Shown here one piece after another: positions 34,430 to 46,100 of a stretch of DNA of 64,000 nt. Under the pieces are notes generated by a model that worked only from the letters and a program-made list of their open reading frames with translations, ran no database searches and was not told the DNA's origin. The DNA is from Anaspis maculata (taxonomy: Eukaryota; Arthropoda; Insecta; Coleoptera; Scraptiidae): the NCBI GenBank assembly GCA_949128115.1, contig OX421963.1, positions 36,191,979 through 36,255,978 on the forward strand, in the 5' to 3' direction. Numbering within the stretch: position 1 is the first letter of the stretch; the number at the start of each line of letters is the position of its first letter. A program made the position numbers and the translations under genes.

Positions 34430-35830
34430 TAGTCCATCCGCTAGGTACTATTCTGTATTTTTTTAGAGGTCGAAAAGGCTTTTTTTGAAATTCCAATCAG
34501 TTAAGGTCCACAGAATCATATTTTTTTGGTGGCAACGCTCAAAAGTGGTGCGGTCACCCTGTGCACCCCCATGGGGGCCAGCCCCCAGTTAATCGAATTT
34601 CAGTGCTGTTACTCGGAGGATCGACACAGAATTGCAAAAAATTAAGGATGTCATGAAAAATGTCCCTCAAAAGTCATCCACAATGAAGATACAGCCCTTC
34701 AAGTTTCAAAAAAGGCGATTTTCGTGGAGGTACAGTTTCCACAATTTTCAACCGATTTTGCTGAAAATTTGGCTAGGCCCCTCTGTAACAAGCATCTAGA
34801 AGGGGGAATTTCATTTTCTGGATAAATTGTCCAGTGGCGGAGCAACTGGAAATTTTGATATAATGCCGTTTCTCCTCATTTCTCAAGTCCCTGGTCAACT
34901 TTGAACTCTGAAACTTTCACTATGTATCGAATATATTGTTCAGCTACGATGTTTCCAAAAAAAAATAGAATCAGAGCTGGTTTCTGGGTTTAATGTTGAA
35001 TATAGAAGAGGAGGATTTGCTTTAATTTTTTTAGCTGAATATCCTAGTATTCTTTTTATACGAAAAAATTGTGTCCAAATTTTTTGTTTTTTTTTGGGAG
35101 CATCGTAGCTGAATAATGTATTCGATACATAGTGAAAGTTTCAGAGTCCAAAGTTGACCAGGGACTTGAGAAATGAGGAGGGACGGCATTATGTCAAAAT
35201 TTCCAGTTGTTTCGCCACTGGACAATTTATCCAGAAAATGAAATTCCCCCTTCTAGATGCTTGTTATAGAGGGGCTTAGCCAAATTTTCAGCAAAATCGG
35301 TTGAAAATTGTGGAAATTGTACCTCCACGGAAATCGCCTTTCTTGAAACTTGAAGGGCTGTATCTTCATTATGGATGACTTTTGAGGGAGTTTTTTCATG
35401 ACATCCTGAATTTTTGTAATTCTGTGTCGATCCTCCGAGTTACAGAACTGAAATTCGATTAACTGGGGGCTGGCCCCCATGGGGGTGCACAGGGTGACCG
35501 CACCACTTTTGAGCGTTGCCACCAAAAAAATATGATTCTGTGTACCTTAACTGATTGGAATTCCAAAAAAAACCTTTTTTCACAACTAGCCGTGAAGTAC
35601 ATCATTATTAACCTGTTTCTCAACTAGGATAGCTATTTTGGAGGAGTAAAAAAAATTCCATATAAACCACGGTCGAGAAAATTATTATAGCTTCAGCGCC
35701 TTATATCCCTCAGCTGCGCTTCGGGATCTAAACTGGCGCTTCAGCTATAATAATACTTTCTCAACCTTGGTATATAATATACTATTTCGACCTCTAAAAA
35801 AATACAGAATAGTACCTAGCGGATGGACTA
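34430..35830. mobile_element. 1.4-kb fold-back element with an insertion in one arm
   Basis: Outer ends AGTCCATCCGCTAGGTACTA (from 34431) and TAGTACCTAGCGGATGGACT (to 35829) are inverted copies. The inner arms, 34480-34965 and 35090-35575, also match, including a GCACCCCCATGGGGGCCAGC palindrome in both. About 200 bp at 35583-35785 is present only on the right. That block contains a small hairpin (35656-35774) with AGAAAATTATTATAGCTTC / TATAATAATACTTTCTC arms. No genes. Confidence 0.8.
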
Positions 35831-36079
35831 TTGCCTTTCGCATAAGCACAGGAATTTCCGAGCCGTTTGAATCTGAATAATCAAATAAACAGAATTTCTT
35901 ATCGCCAGTATGTGCTGTTCATTTATTACGACTTTACCAAGCAAAATACTTCAGTTCAAAGGTGTGCGCGGTAGACTTCGAAGTGTTTGGGTGGTGCGAC
36001 GTGGACGTGTGACAGTGATTGACATTCCTGTCAAAATAATAACATAACCTGCGAGAGGCGCGACTCGTGACGGTAACAT

Positions 36080-37154
36080 ATGAACATGATTTCGATCAAG
36101 TTTTTCATAGTTTTAACATGTCTTCTGGCTATCTTCATCCAAAACACCAAACCGGCCTCATTGACGGCTATGGAACAAAAAAAATACAAAAACTTCATCG
36201 AGGGACAAGGCCTGTACTCTTCAACTGACGACGTGGTCATCCTCACGGTGCACAATTTCAAGCGAGAGATAATGGGAGCGCCCAATGCCTGGCTCGTGGA
36301 GTTCTACAACAGTTGGTGCGGCTTTTGCCAGCGCTTCGCCCCCTCTTGGAAAGCCCTCGGCACCGACGTCAAAGGCTGGCAAGACATGGTCAAAATCGGC
36401 GTTTTGGATTGCTCGGACGACGACAATGCACCGATTTGTAGAGAGTATGAAATCATGGGATACCCTACTCTGAGGTACTTCCACGAAAACTATCAGCCCG
36501 GACCTAAAAACTTGGGATCGGAAGTGAGCAAAGGTGATGACGTCGAGGCCCACAGACACAGTCTTGTTCAAACAATCATTCGAGAGCAACAGATAGAAAA
36601 CAGAGGCATGGTGTACCCAAATTTACGCCCCTTCACTCTCTCAACACTGGGAAACCTTTTTGATGACCTGCCAACAACGGTTCAATATGTTCTTTTAGTA
36701 ATCGAAGAACCAAACACTTTTATTGGAGAAGATGTGGCTTTGGATCTAAGCAAAGTTCACAGCGTAGTTGTAAGAGTGGCACACAGTAACAACACAGCTT
36801 TGATTAACAATGCCGGTGTGACTGTGGTACCTTCCTTGGTTGTTGTTGATAGAAACAACAATTTCCAAGTGTTTTCCGGATTCATTTCTAGAGAGTCTTT
36901 GGAAAAAGTGATCAAGGAGTTTTTGTTATCAAAAAATATCCAAGTTGGAAATGTGGGATCTGCCAACAAGGATATATTCAAAGGCAAATGGCTTGATGCT
37001 GAAGTACCAGACATGTCTTCCTTGATGCAGGAAAGAGCTAGACAGGCTTTGAAGGAAAGAATTAAGAAAATGGGAGATGTGGTGTTCCAAATGGATTTGG
37101 AAACAGCCCTCAGGTTTTCTCTCAAGGAAATTTCCATGTCAAAAACTATTACAG
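36080..37154 (+). CDS. QSOX: QSOX exon 1: signal peptide and thioredoxin half
   Basis: Exon 1 of the sulfhydryl oxidase, 358 codons plus one base, ending at a GTAATG donor. Residues 1 to ~26 form a hydrophobic signal peptide (IKFFIVLTCLLAIFI). Residues ~45-165 are a thioredoxin domain with active-site WCGFC (C80, C83) and the conserved cis-proline region GYPTLRYF. Residues ~190-300 are the redox-inactive second thioredoxin-like domain, followed by the start of the helix-rich region. The CGFC site differs from the CGHC of mammalian QSOX1 and PDI; CxxC itself is intact. The first ATG of the frame was taken as the start; the second Met two codons later is also possible. Confidence 0.93.
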
Positions 37155-40100
37155 GTAATGATTATAATTATTATTATTGTTACGCATCTCGCGTACGGGT
37201 TCGTTTATAATTGAGACGATCGCTTAAAACACACTGTTTATTACTGTGTACTACAATAAATACACGGTAACAATTATTTACTTAGGAATATCGCAGATTA
37301 CTACTTGCTTTGTATCGCTCTCGATCACTTCCAATTCAATACTGCCCGTAAGCCGACGATCGCTGCTTTATATATGCCTCCAACTAGTGTTCTCGAATGT
37401 TCCATGGGTCCTCGAGCAAATTCCACAGTGACCCGGCATACGATTTCTAGGCGACTTCCGAAGAATAACACACCTTTCGCGTGCTTCCCGTGTGTTCTGG
37501 AATGTCGGCCCCTCCGCCAATTTGGCTGATGTTTTCTGATCGACCGTTGAAATCTCCCCATGTAATCCAATCGCCAAGCCATCGCGTATATTCTGGAAAT
37601 GTCCAGAACTTCGCACTTGTACACTGCGACCTAATGGGAAGAGTCTAGATTCTAGATAGATCGCGTGAGCGTGTTCTCCAGAATCGTCGCTTGTAACATA
37701 GACTCGTAACAATATTTCTGTTTTTATGGGAAGGTAGTTTGGTATTTCAAAGGCATGTTCTTCTTCGGATCTCTGTTATGAGGACCTCTGCAAAATCATA
37801 TACGACATCCATGTTTGAATGACGAGATTTTTTTTTATTATTCACGGGCCTTTGTCTAGTCCCAATGTCAAAAGACGCTCCAAACGCTCCTCGCCGCCAA
37901 ACGCTCCACTCTGAACGATATTTCAATGTTTTGAAAGTTTTCCATTCTCCGAATGTTATTTACTTCAATCAGTTAAGGACGGAGTTCAATTGGTAAAATA
38001 AGCGTTGCGAAATCAATTCCTCTGGGTTTATTCCTTCACGGATTTTCACCATTTTGGTCTCTTTCGAAAGCTACAAGGAAACAAGGATGTACTTTGGTTT
38101 GAGCCCATTGGCATTTCCAAAATCCAAAAATAATTTTTTCAAATGTCAAAATTTGAATTTTTTTTTGGATTTCGGAAATGCCAATGGGCTCAAACCAAAG
38201 TACATCCTTGTAGCTTTCAAAAGAGACCAAAATGGTAAGAATCCGTTAAGGAATAAACCCAGACGGATTTCGCAACGCTTATTTCACCAATATGACTCCG
38301 TCCTTAAATAGTCCATATTTTAGCTTCTCTTATTATTAATATGTGAAGTTTTCCTGTTTGGATACTCTCTTGAAAACTGCAAAACTTGCGCTAATAATAA
38401 TTAAGCGCAAACTTGATTATTGTGTATTTTTATGCTTTATTATCGAATTTTTACGAAACAGATGTATAATGAGAGTTGTTACATAATCCATAATACGAGT
38501 GATTAGATTTCAATTCATGGAAAACATGATGAATTTACAAATCGTATTTATTCTTTAATGCTTTCTGGAGAATTCGGAATAGAATGGCAGAAAGAACTTG
38601 TCGCGCTAAATAAGTATGTATATACTTAATTGTTTGTAATACAGGGTGTTTCAGATTTAATCGATCAAACTTTGGGATAAGATTCTCCTCATCCTCTTGA
38701 TTCAGAAAAATATAACACACATACCTGTCACTCACTTCCTGAGAAAATTACAGGGTGTCAAAGTTCATTTGTTTCGAATTTCAAAGTTGGTAACTTCCCA
38801 ACTATTCAACCAAATTAGCTCAAATTCAGCGGAACCTGATTTTTTGGAAATATCTACCGACCTGCCAAATTTTGCAAGAATCTGTTGAGTGGCGTATGAG
38901 TTATGGGGGGTCATAATTTTCAAAGGTTCTTCAGATGTTTCCAAATCAATGATCCCCCATAACTCTTACGCCACTGATCAGATTCCTTCGAAATTCAGCA
39001 GATAGGTAGATATTCCCGCCATACCAGTCTATGCTGAATTTAGGCTAATTTGCTTGAATGGTTAGCAAGTTACCAACTTTTAAAAATAAAAAAAGTGAAC
39101 TTTGACACCCTGTATCTTTCTAAGGAAGCGAGTGACAGGCGCGTATGATATATTTTTATGAATCAAGAGGTTGAGGAGAATCTTATCCCAAAGTTTGATC
39201 GATTAAAACTAAAACACCCTGTATAAAGGTATATGACCATTATTAAGGACGGAGTTATATTGGTGAAATTAGCGTTGCAGAATCAATTCCTGCGGGTTTA
39301 TTCCTTGACAGAATCTTAACATTTTGGTCTTTTTCGAAAGCTACAACGATGTAGTACGGACGTTAGGGGAACCAACCTTGCATTTCATCCCGATGCAAAA
39401 CGCTTTTGCACGTGAGTAGTAGGTACCTACAGGTAAGTGGTGCCCCGATGGGACCCGCGACTGGCGTGCTTCCGAAGAGGTCAGGGGGTCCAAAAAATTA
39501 GGTACCATTTTTGAAGTCGTTTCTTTTTCCATACTTTTTTCGCTGGACTATATATTTTCAAGGTCGAGGAACACAATGCAATAAGTTTCCAGAAAGTGTC
39601 ATGCACCAGTGGCGTACCAGACGGCTGCGAAGGGGCCAAGGTGCGATTTTTCACAAGTCTTATGGTAAACCTTAACTAACACTTTTTTTTGACATGTTTG
39701 GTATCATTTCTCACCAAATCGCATATTCTGAACCCAAAAATAAGTATGAAATTTTGATAGAGACGTGTTTAAACCAGTTTTATCAGAAGAAACATGATTT
39801 TTTACCCTCAAAATTGATGTTTTGTAATTCTGCTTCCATCACTGTCCCAAGTTATTATAACTATGATTTTGACTTAAGGTGCGTTCAGTCAGCTTATTTA
39901 GCCGCAAGTTTTAATTTTAGCCGTAAGCGCTACATCGCTTATTGGCTGTTCTGAGGAGGCTGGTTCGTGAGAGCCAATGGGCGTCGCTGCGCTTGCGACT
40001 AAAATTAAAACTTGCGACTAAATAAGCTGACTGAACGCACCTTCACACAGTTAGTTTGGGCTATTTGATACAAAAATATCATTCGCTGAACTTTTTTCCG

Positions 40101-43100
40101 GTTTTCACAAAGTCACGGAGTGATTTTGTTTCTTGAGATGTATCATGTCAAAGCTTGATGTGACGAAATGTGCTATTTCACAGAAAACATTAGGCTAGGA
40201 TCGGAATGTAGCGTTGATTTGTTGCTGTATTTATTTCAAGACATGAAAATAGTTTTCTCTATCAAACAAAATAGGAAAAACTAAAATCGGAGTCGTATTT
40301 TAGTGATGACATCCTTTTCCTTCCGACATTTCAAGCTTTTGGAATTGAATTTCTACATAATGCACGTTTTGAAACAAAACTACCGTGTGACTTTGTAACA
40401 TCGACAGAAACTTCTGGTGTATGAAATGCATCTATAAAATAGTTACATCATAATCTTTATTAATGTTTTACACACATAAGTATGTTTACACACGTCAAAT
40501 TGTAGGTACATATAAGTATAAGATAAAATATTATTCAAATCTAGAAACATATTAACAAACATCATTACAAACAACCAAGTTAACGAAAAACAAGATCACT
40601 GTCGTGGGGTGAAACGACATGTCATGAATTCATTTATTGAATAAAATGCACCGTCAATGAGGTACTACTCTCTTATAATTTTTTTAAACGTTTGACGTTC
40701 TTGTGTCCTGACTGTGGATGGGATAGAATTAAAGAACTTTACTCCATAATAGCTGATACCATCGCGGGTTCTGCTCAACCTCAAAAATTTTAGATGGATG
40801 TCTTCCCTGTTCCTGATTTCGTAGCGGTGGGTCTCACCCCTGGACACGCTACTCTCGAGTTGATGGTCCCTCACGTAGAGCATCGAACAATCTATGTCAA
40901 AATTGTGATCATCGGTGTTTTGAACCACAATGGGAATGGAGCTCAAAAATGACAAATCCATAGTAGTTAGGGGGGATAGGGTCAAAAAAAGGTTGGCCGT
41001 GTGCAGCTTCGTGAAGATATATAGGGATATGTCCTAATCGATTCCTGGGCGATCAAGGACTATGAAAAATTATGGTGGAATATTGACATCTGCTGCAGGC
41101 AAATATGGTGGAGGCGCCAAAATGGGCTTCATCTGGTAATAAGAAACTGGCTGTAGCTCGTTTGTTTTTCAACGGATTTCAACATCTGAAACATCATTCT
41201 GTAGACAAAAAAATTATTTTCTCATTTTATGCTTAAGTTCACAAACGTCATTCCGGGAAACTGTCAAAATTGTCTCCATAAGATATGCTAAATTCCGGCC
41301 TTTTTTCAAGGTCATCTGATATTTTTGAAACTTGGCAGTATTATAGATCTTGAGGTGCCCTTTCCGAATTTTTACTTTTCCACTTCGTATATTTGCCGTT
41401 TTGGCCTCTATATTGGGAAGATAGCGCCCAAAAAACAGTTTTTTGTCAATATCTTTATTTCAGTCAATGTGAGGTGGAAGCGTTTGTATGCGAATGGAAG
41501 CTTACTCAATTCTCTACAATTTGACGCCTTACTCGTGTACGTGCTATTTCCGGTTCTTGGGTTATGGCTTCCAGAGCACCCTGAAGCATCAACTTTTGTC
41601 ATCCAATCAGCATGTCAAGTTGAGCTTAGCTCCACGTGGCAGTCAAATTACCCATAAATAATGATAAATTGTCAACCACAGACCATTAATATCCAGAAAA
41701 TCAATCATGGTAACGGTTGCTATGCAACTACAGGGTGAACTCTAAGGGAAAATTAACTTTGAGAAGGTAAAGCTTGAGAACCGTAAGTCGCACATGAGTG
41801 ATTCAGACGTCAAATTATAGACAATTTGATAGACCTTCACTTTTGATATGAATTCTTAAGTTTTATGACAAATTTTCGAAAAAAAAATCGAAAATATGTT
41901 TTTTTGGGCGCCATTTTTTCAAAATTATGGCCAGAACAGCAAAGATACGAAGTGGAAAAGTGGATATTCTGAATGATGACCCCAAATCTCATCATAATAA
42001 TGAGTTTCGAATGTATCTGATATCCTTCAAATGCTATATTAGGTACCTTTATTTCTTTCTAAAGTCAGTTTGCTTTCACAGTTCACCCTGTAATTACACA
42101 AATAACATCACCATGATCGATTTTCTAAATTTTTATCATCTATGGTTAATGGCCAAGAGCTATTGATGGGTTATTTGCCTACTACATGACGGTGGTATCA
42201 ATTTAACTTGCTGATTGAATGCCGAAAGTTGATGCTTCCGGAAGTACTGAAAGCTCTAACTCAAGAACCATAAATCGCACATGAATGACTGATATGTCAA
42301 ATTATAGAGATTGGAATGGGCTTTCCTCTGCATACACACATTTCAATCTTGAGTTAGTTGAATTCAAGATATTGACAAAAAACTGTTTTTTGGGCGCCAT
42401 CTTTCCAATATGGCGGCCAAAACGGCAAAGATACGAAGTGGAAAATTAAAACTTCGAAAAGAGCACTTCAAGATCTATGATACTGCCAGGTTTCAAAAAT
42501 ATCGGATAACCTTAAAAAAAGGGCGGAATTTAGCATGTCTTATAAATACAGATTTGACAGTTTCACGAAATGACGTTTGTAAATTTAGGTATGAAATAAG
42601 AAGAGAATTTTTTTGTCTACAAAATGACGTTCCAGATGTTGAAATCCGTTGGAAAACAAACGAGCTACAGCCAGTTTCTTATTACCAGATGAAGCCCATT
42701 TTGGCGCCTCCACCATATTTGCCTGCAGTAGATACGAATATTCCACCATCATTTTTCATGGTCCTTGATCCCCCAGGAATCGACTAAGACATAACTCTAT
42801 ATATCTTCACGAAGCTGCACACGGCACGACCTATGCCCCCATACTATAGGTCGAAACTTTGCGTTTTTTCAGAAATTTATTCCGCAATGTCGGAAGCAAA
42901 ATGATGTCATGACTGAAATACGGCTCCGATTCCAGTTTTCACTATTTTGTTTGATAGAGAAAACTATTTTCATGCCTCGAAATGAAGAAAGTACCAAATC
43001 AAAGCTACATTTTGACCCTAGTCTATTTTTTTCTGTGAAATAGCACGTTTCGTCACATCAAGCTTTGACATATGATACATCTCAAGGAACAAAATCACTC

Positions 43101-46100
43101 CGTGACTTTGTGAAAACCGGGAAAAAGTTCCTCAAATGATATTTTTGTGTGAAACAGCCCAAATTAACTGATTAAGTCAAAACCATAGTTATAATAATAT
43201 TGAACATTAGTAAAAGTAAAATTACAAAACATCAATTTTGAGGGTAAGAAAAATCACGTTTTTTCTGATAAAACCGGTTTAAACACGTCTTTATCAAAAT
43301 TTCATACTTATTTTTGGAATCAGAATGTGCGATTTGGTCAGAAATGATACCAAACATGTCAAAAAAAAGTGTTAGTCACGGTTCACCATAAGACTCGTGA
43401 AAAATCGTACCTCGCGTCCATTCACAGCCGTCTGGTACGCCACTGGTGCATGACACTTTCTGAAAACTTATTGCATTGTGCTCCTCGACCTAAAAATATA
43501 GGGTCAATTAAAAAACTATGACAAAAGCAACGATTTCAAAAATAGTAATTTTTTGGACCTTCGACCTCTTAGGGAGCACGCCAGTCGCGTGTCCCATCGG
43601 GGCACCACTTCTTAAAAATTACCTGTAAGTACCTACTACTCACGTGCAAAAGCGTTTTGCAACGGAATGAAATGCAAGGTTGGTCCTGATATGTGCCGCT
43701 AACGTCCGTACTAATGTACTTTGGTTTGAGCCCATTGGCATTTCCAAAATCAATTTTTTTTAATTTTTGGAATTTGGAAATGCCAATGGGCTCAAACCAA
43801 AGTACATCCTTGTCGTTTTCGAAAAAGACCTAAATGGTAAGATTCTGTCAAGGAATAAACCCACAGGGATTGATTACGCAACGCTTATTTTACCAATGTA
43901 ACTCCGTCCTTAAGCGAAAAAAGATTATGAGAGCCGCCACTGGTAACATTTCTGACACTGATAGTAATTTGCAAGGCAGTTTTCGCTTGCTGTGACCCGC
44001 ACGGTAAGGTGAGAACTGCAGCCTTATTCTCAAGAATTTTTATATTTTCACTCAGCGGTATGACATTATACTAAAAACTTTCTTAGGCAAGGGCACCTCC
44101 ACCTATACAAATTGACAAAAAGTTTCTTCTTGGTCTGTCTTGTCCGTTCAACTATAGATGTTTCTACGTTTATGTCTAAATACTTTTTTGGTTTTCTGGA
44201 GGCAAAAAATACCTAATTGACGTTTCCATACATGTATCAAACTGTCTAAGGAAAAAAAGATGATATGATATGACGTTATCAGAAAGTAAAGCATCTGGTA
44301 GCTGTTAAATTATTAAACAAGGCAGGTATAACCCTATCTGTAGAAATTTCTGGTTTACTGACTGATAGACATCAACGTTTAAACTTTTTTGCTTTTTGGT
44401 CTGATGGAAAGAGTTTCCTAAAATTTTTCAAAATAACGAAAATTGAAGAGGTCGAAGGACCACCTTTTGACCCTCCATATTTCCAAAAATGAAAATCATA
44501 AATTTTTTTCAACATTTTTCTGGCACTTTTGGAGCATTTCTGTAACTGCGGTTCAATTTTCTACCCCAAGTTTGCAAGCACCCTGTACAATAATTCTGGA
44601 AGGCTATTATTCTAGATGTTGAAGGGAAATAAAGGAGTCATTACGAATACATACTACATACTTCGTTTTTCAATTGAGATCCAATTTTGCATTCTTTCTG
44701 TTGCGCTTGTCAGAGTGTTTTATGGTGATTTATGTTTTTAAGCTCCGATAATAAATTATTACTTTAGGTGATAAACGAACTTTGATGTCATCTTTTACCA
44801 AGAAAATTGATATCGGAAACAGATGTAGACGTACCCACTGTCCGCGACTTACGATAGTATTTTTATAAATTTTCAAGGTGAGTTGCAAAAAGATAATTAC
44901 ATGTCGGTAAGGGGAAGTCATGTGCACAGCGGAAGTGGGTAGCGGTAATTGATTTTTTTGCACGATAATTTTTGTTTCATTTTGGGGGAGTTTATTGGTC
45001 AGTATATAAATAGCAATATTTTCCAGCAATGGTATAAAATGATCTAAATAGTAAGTAACCTAGACCTACCTAGTACCGTCAGCAGCCAATACTGCATACT
45101 TAAATCAAAATTTTTGTGACTAGAAAAAAAGGCGACAAGATCTTGTTTCATTGAAATTATAATAGCCTAAAACAATAAAAGACTTGGTTCCTGGCTTCAT
45201 GTACTACGAAAGGGCTCCTTCATGGCTATGTCAGTTTTTTGTGCAAAAAATTTGATGTATGAAATAAAGTTCTCCTGACAATATAAGGCATTGAAAGTTT
45301 ATGTATCGTTCATACGATGGACGAGAGTAACGAGCCAGCCAATCAACCAGGCGAGATAATTACACTTTTATGCCGCATGAACAATGCCGAGAAAATTTTG
45401 TACAAAGACAGTCGTTTTTATGAGCAACATTAAAAGACTAACCGCAGATCCCACCAAAAAAAGTGATTAAGGAATAGCTAATTCGAGATTTCCGTTTATA
45501 AACGAAACGAAACGAACCGTTTATAAGCAATAAAATTTATTTATTTATTTATTTATTTATTTAATTCGAGATTTCCTTCGGTGATGGATTCTAATCAATT
45601 GAACAATGTAAATTTTGATTTCAAATGATTGGTGTTATTCAGATTCTACGCATTTTCTGTGAACAATCAACTAACATTGTTCAAAACAAAATCCATTCAA
45701 CAGCGTGCTACTCTTAGCATCAACACTGTGTTAACTATTTGGTGGAACCTGCGGGAAGAGTGACGTTACCTTGCGTAATCGGATTGAGCGGTACTGATGC
45801 AAAGTTGATATTCTAGGTGAAAAACTGACCGCTCTGCGCAACTACATCACCGTTCTGGCCAAGTACTTTCCCTTCGGCCACGGCGGCCATGTCTTCCTCA
45901 ATGACCTCAAAGACGCCGTCGAGACGAGCAACGAAATCTCTGGCGCATCCATAGCCTCTGTCCTTCACAACGCTGAAGCCGAAACCAGCCAAGTATTCTC
46001 GTCACCTCGCCAGTGGCTGGGCTGCAAAGGCAGCAACCCCACCCACCGCGGCTACCCTTGCGGCCTCTGGAAGCTCTTCCACTACCTCACCGTCAACGCC

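Larger units (their letters stand above)
39352..43713. mobile_element. 4.36-kb fold-back inserted in the outer MITE
   Basis: Ends TAGTACGGACGTTAG and CTAACGTCCGTACTA, with an ATG on each side (39349-39351 and 43714-43716), fit a 3-bp target duplication. The empty sequence in the sibling copy (GATGTACTTTGG at 38086) supports this. Arms (39352 to ~40380 and ~42850 to 43713) match through CTTGCATTTCATCCCG, CATGTTTGGTATCATTTCT and GTCACGGAGTGATTTTG. The middle holds a LINE fragment and another fold-back. Confidence 0.78.
39243..43913. mobile_element. Outer layer of a transposon nest (TTAAGGACGGAGT family)
   Basis: Ends are TTAAGGACGG (39243) and CCGTCCTTAA (43913), the same family as 37973-38306. 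The intact family hairpin (GGTTTGAGCCCATTGGC ... complement) is at 43714-43808, in the right part. The left arm stops at ...ACAACGATG (39351) and the remainder resumes at ATGTACTTTGG (43714). Thus a short MITE was split by a 4.36-kb insertion. Confidence 0.78.
37155..45816 (+). other. QSOX intron filled with nested transposons
   Basis: The intron contains a solo LTR (37178-37711), a hairpin MITE (37973-38306), a fold-back (38641-39225) and a multi-layer nest (39243-43913). About 1.9 kb then follows without recognised features except a small retroposon (45494-45561). No QSOX exon was found inside; exons 1 and 2 join in phase without one. Confidence 0.7.

Noticed and set aside
42410..42787. 125-codon open frame
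   Set aside because: It lies wholly in the arm and inner unit of a fold-back element; a second diverged unit at 41927 shows it is repeat sequence, and no domain is recognisable.
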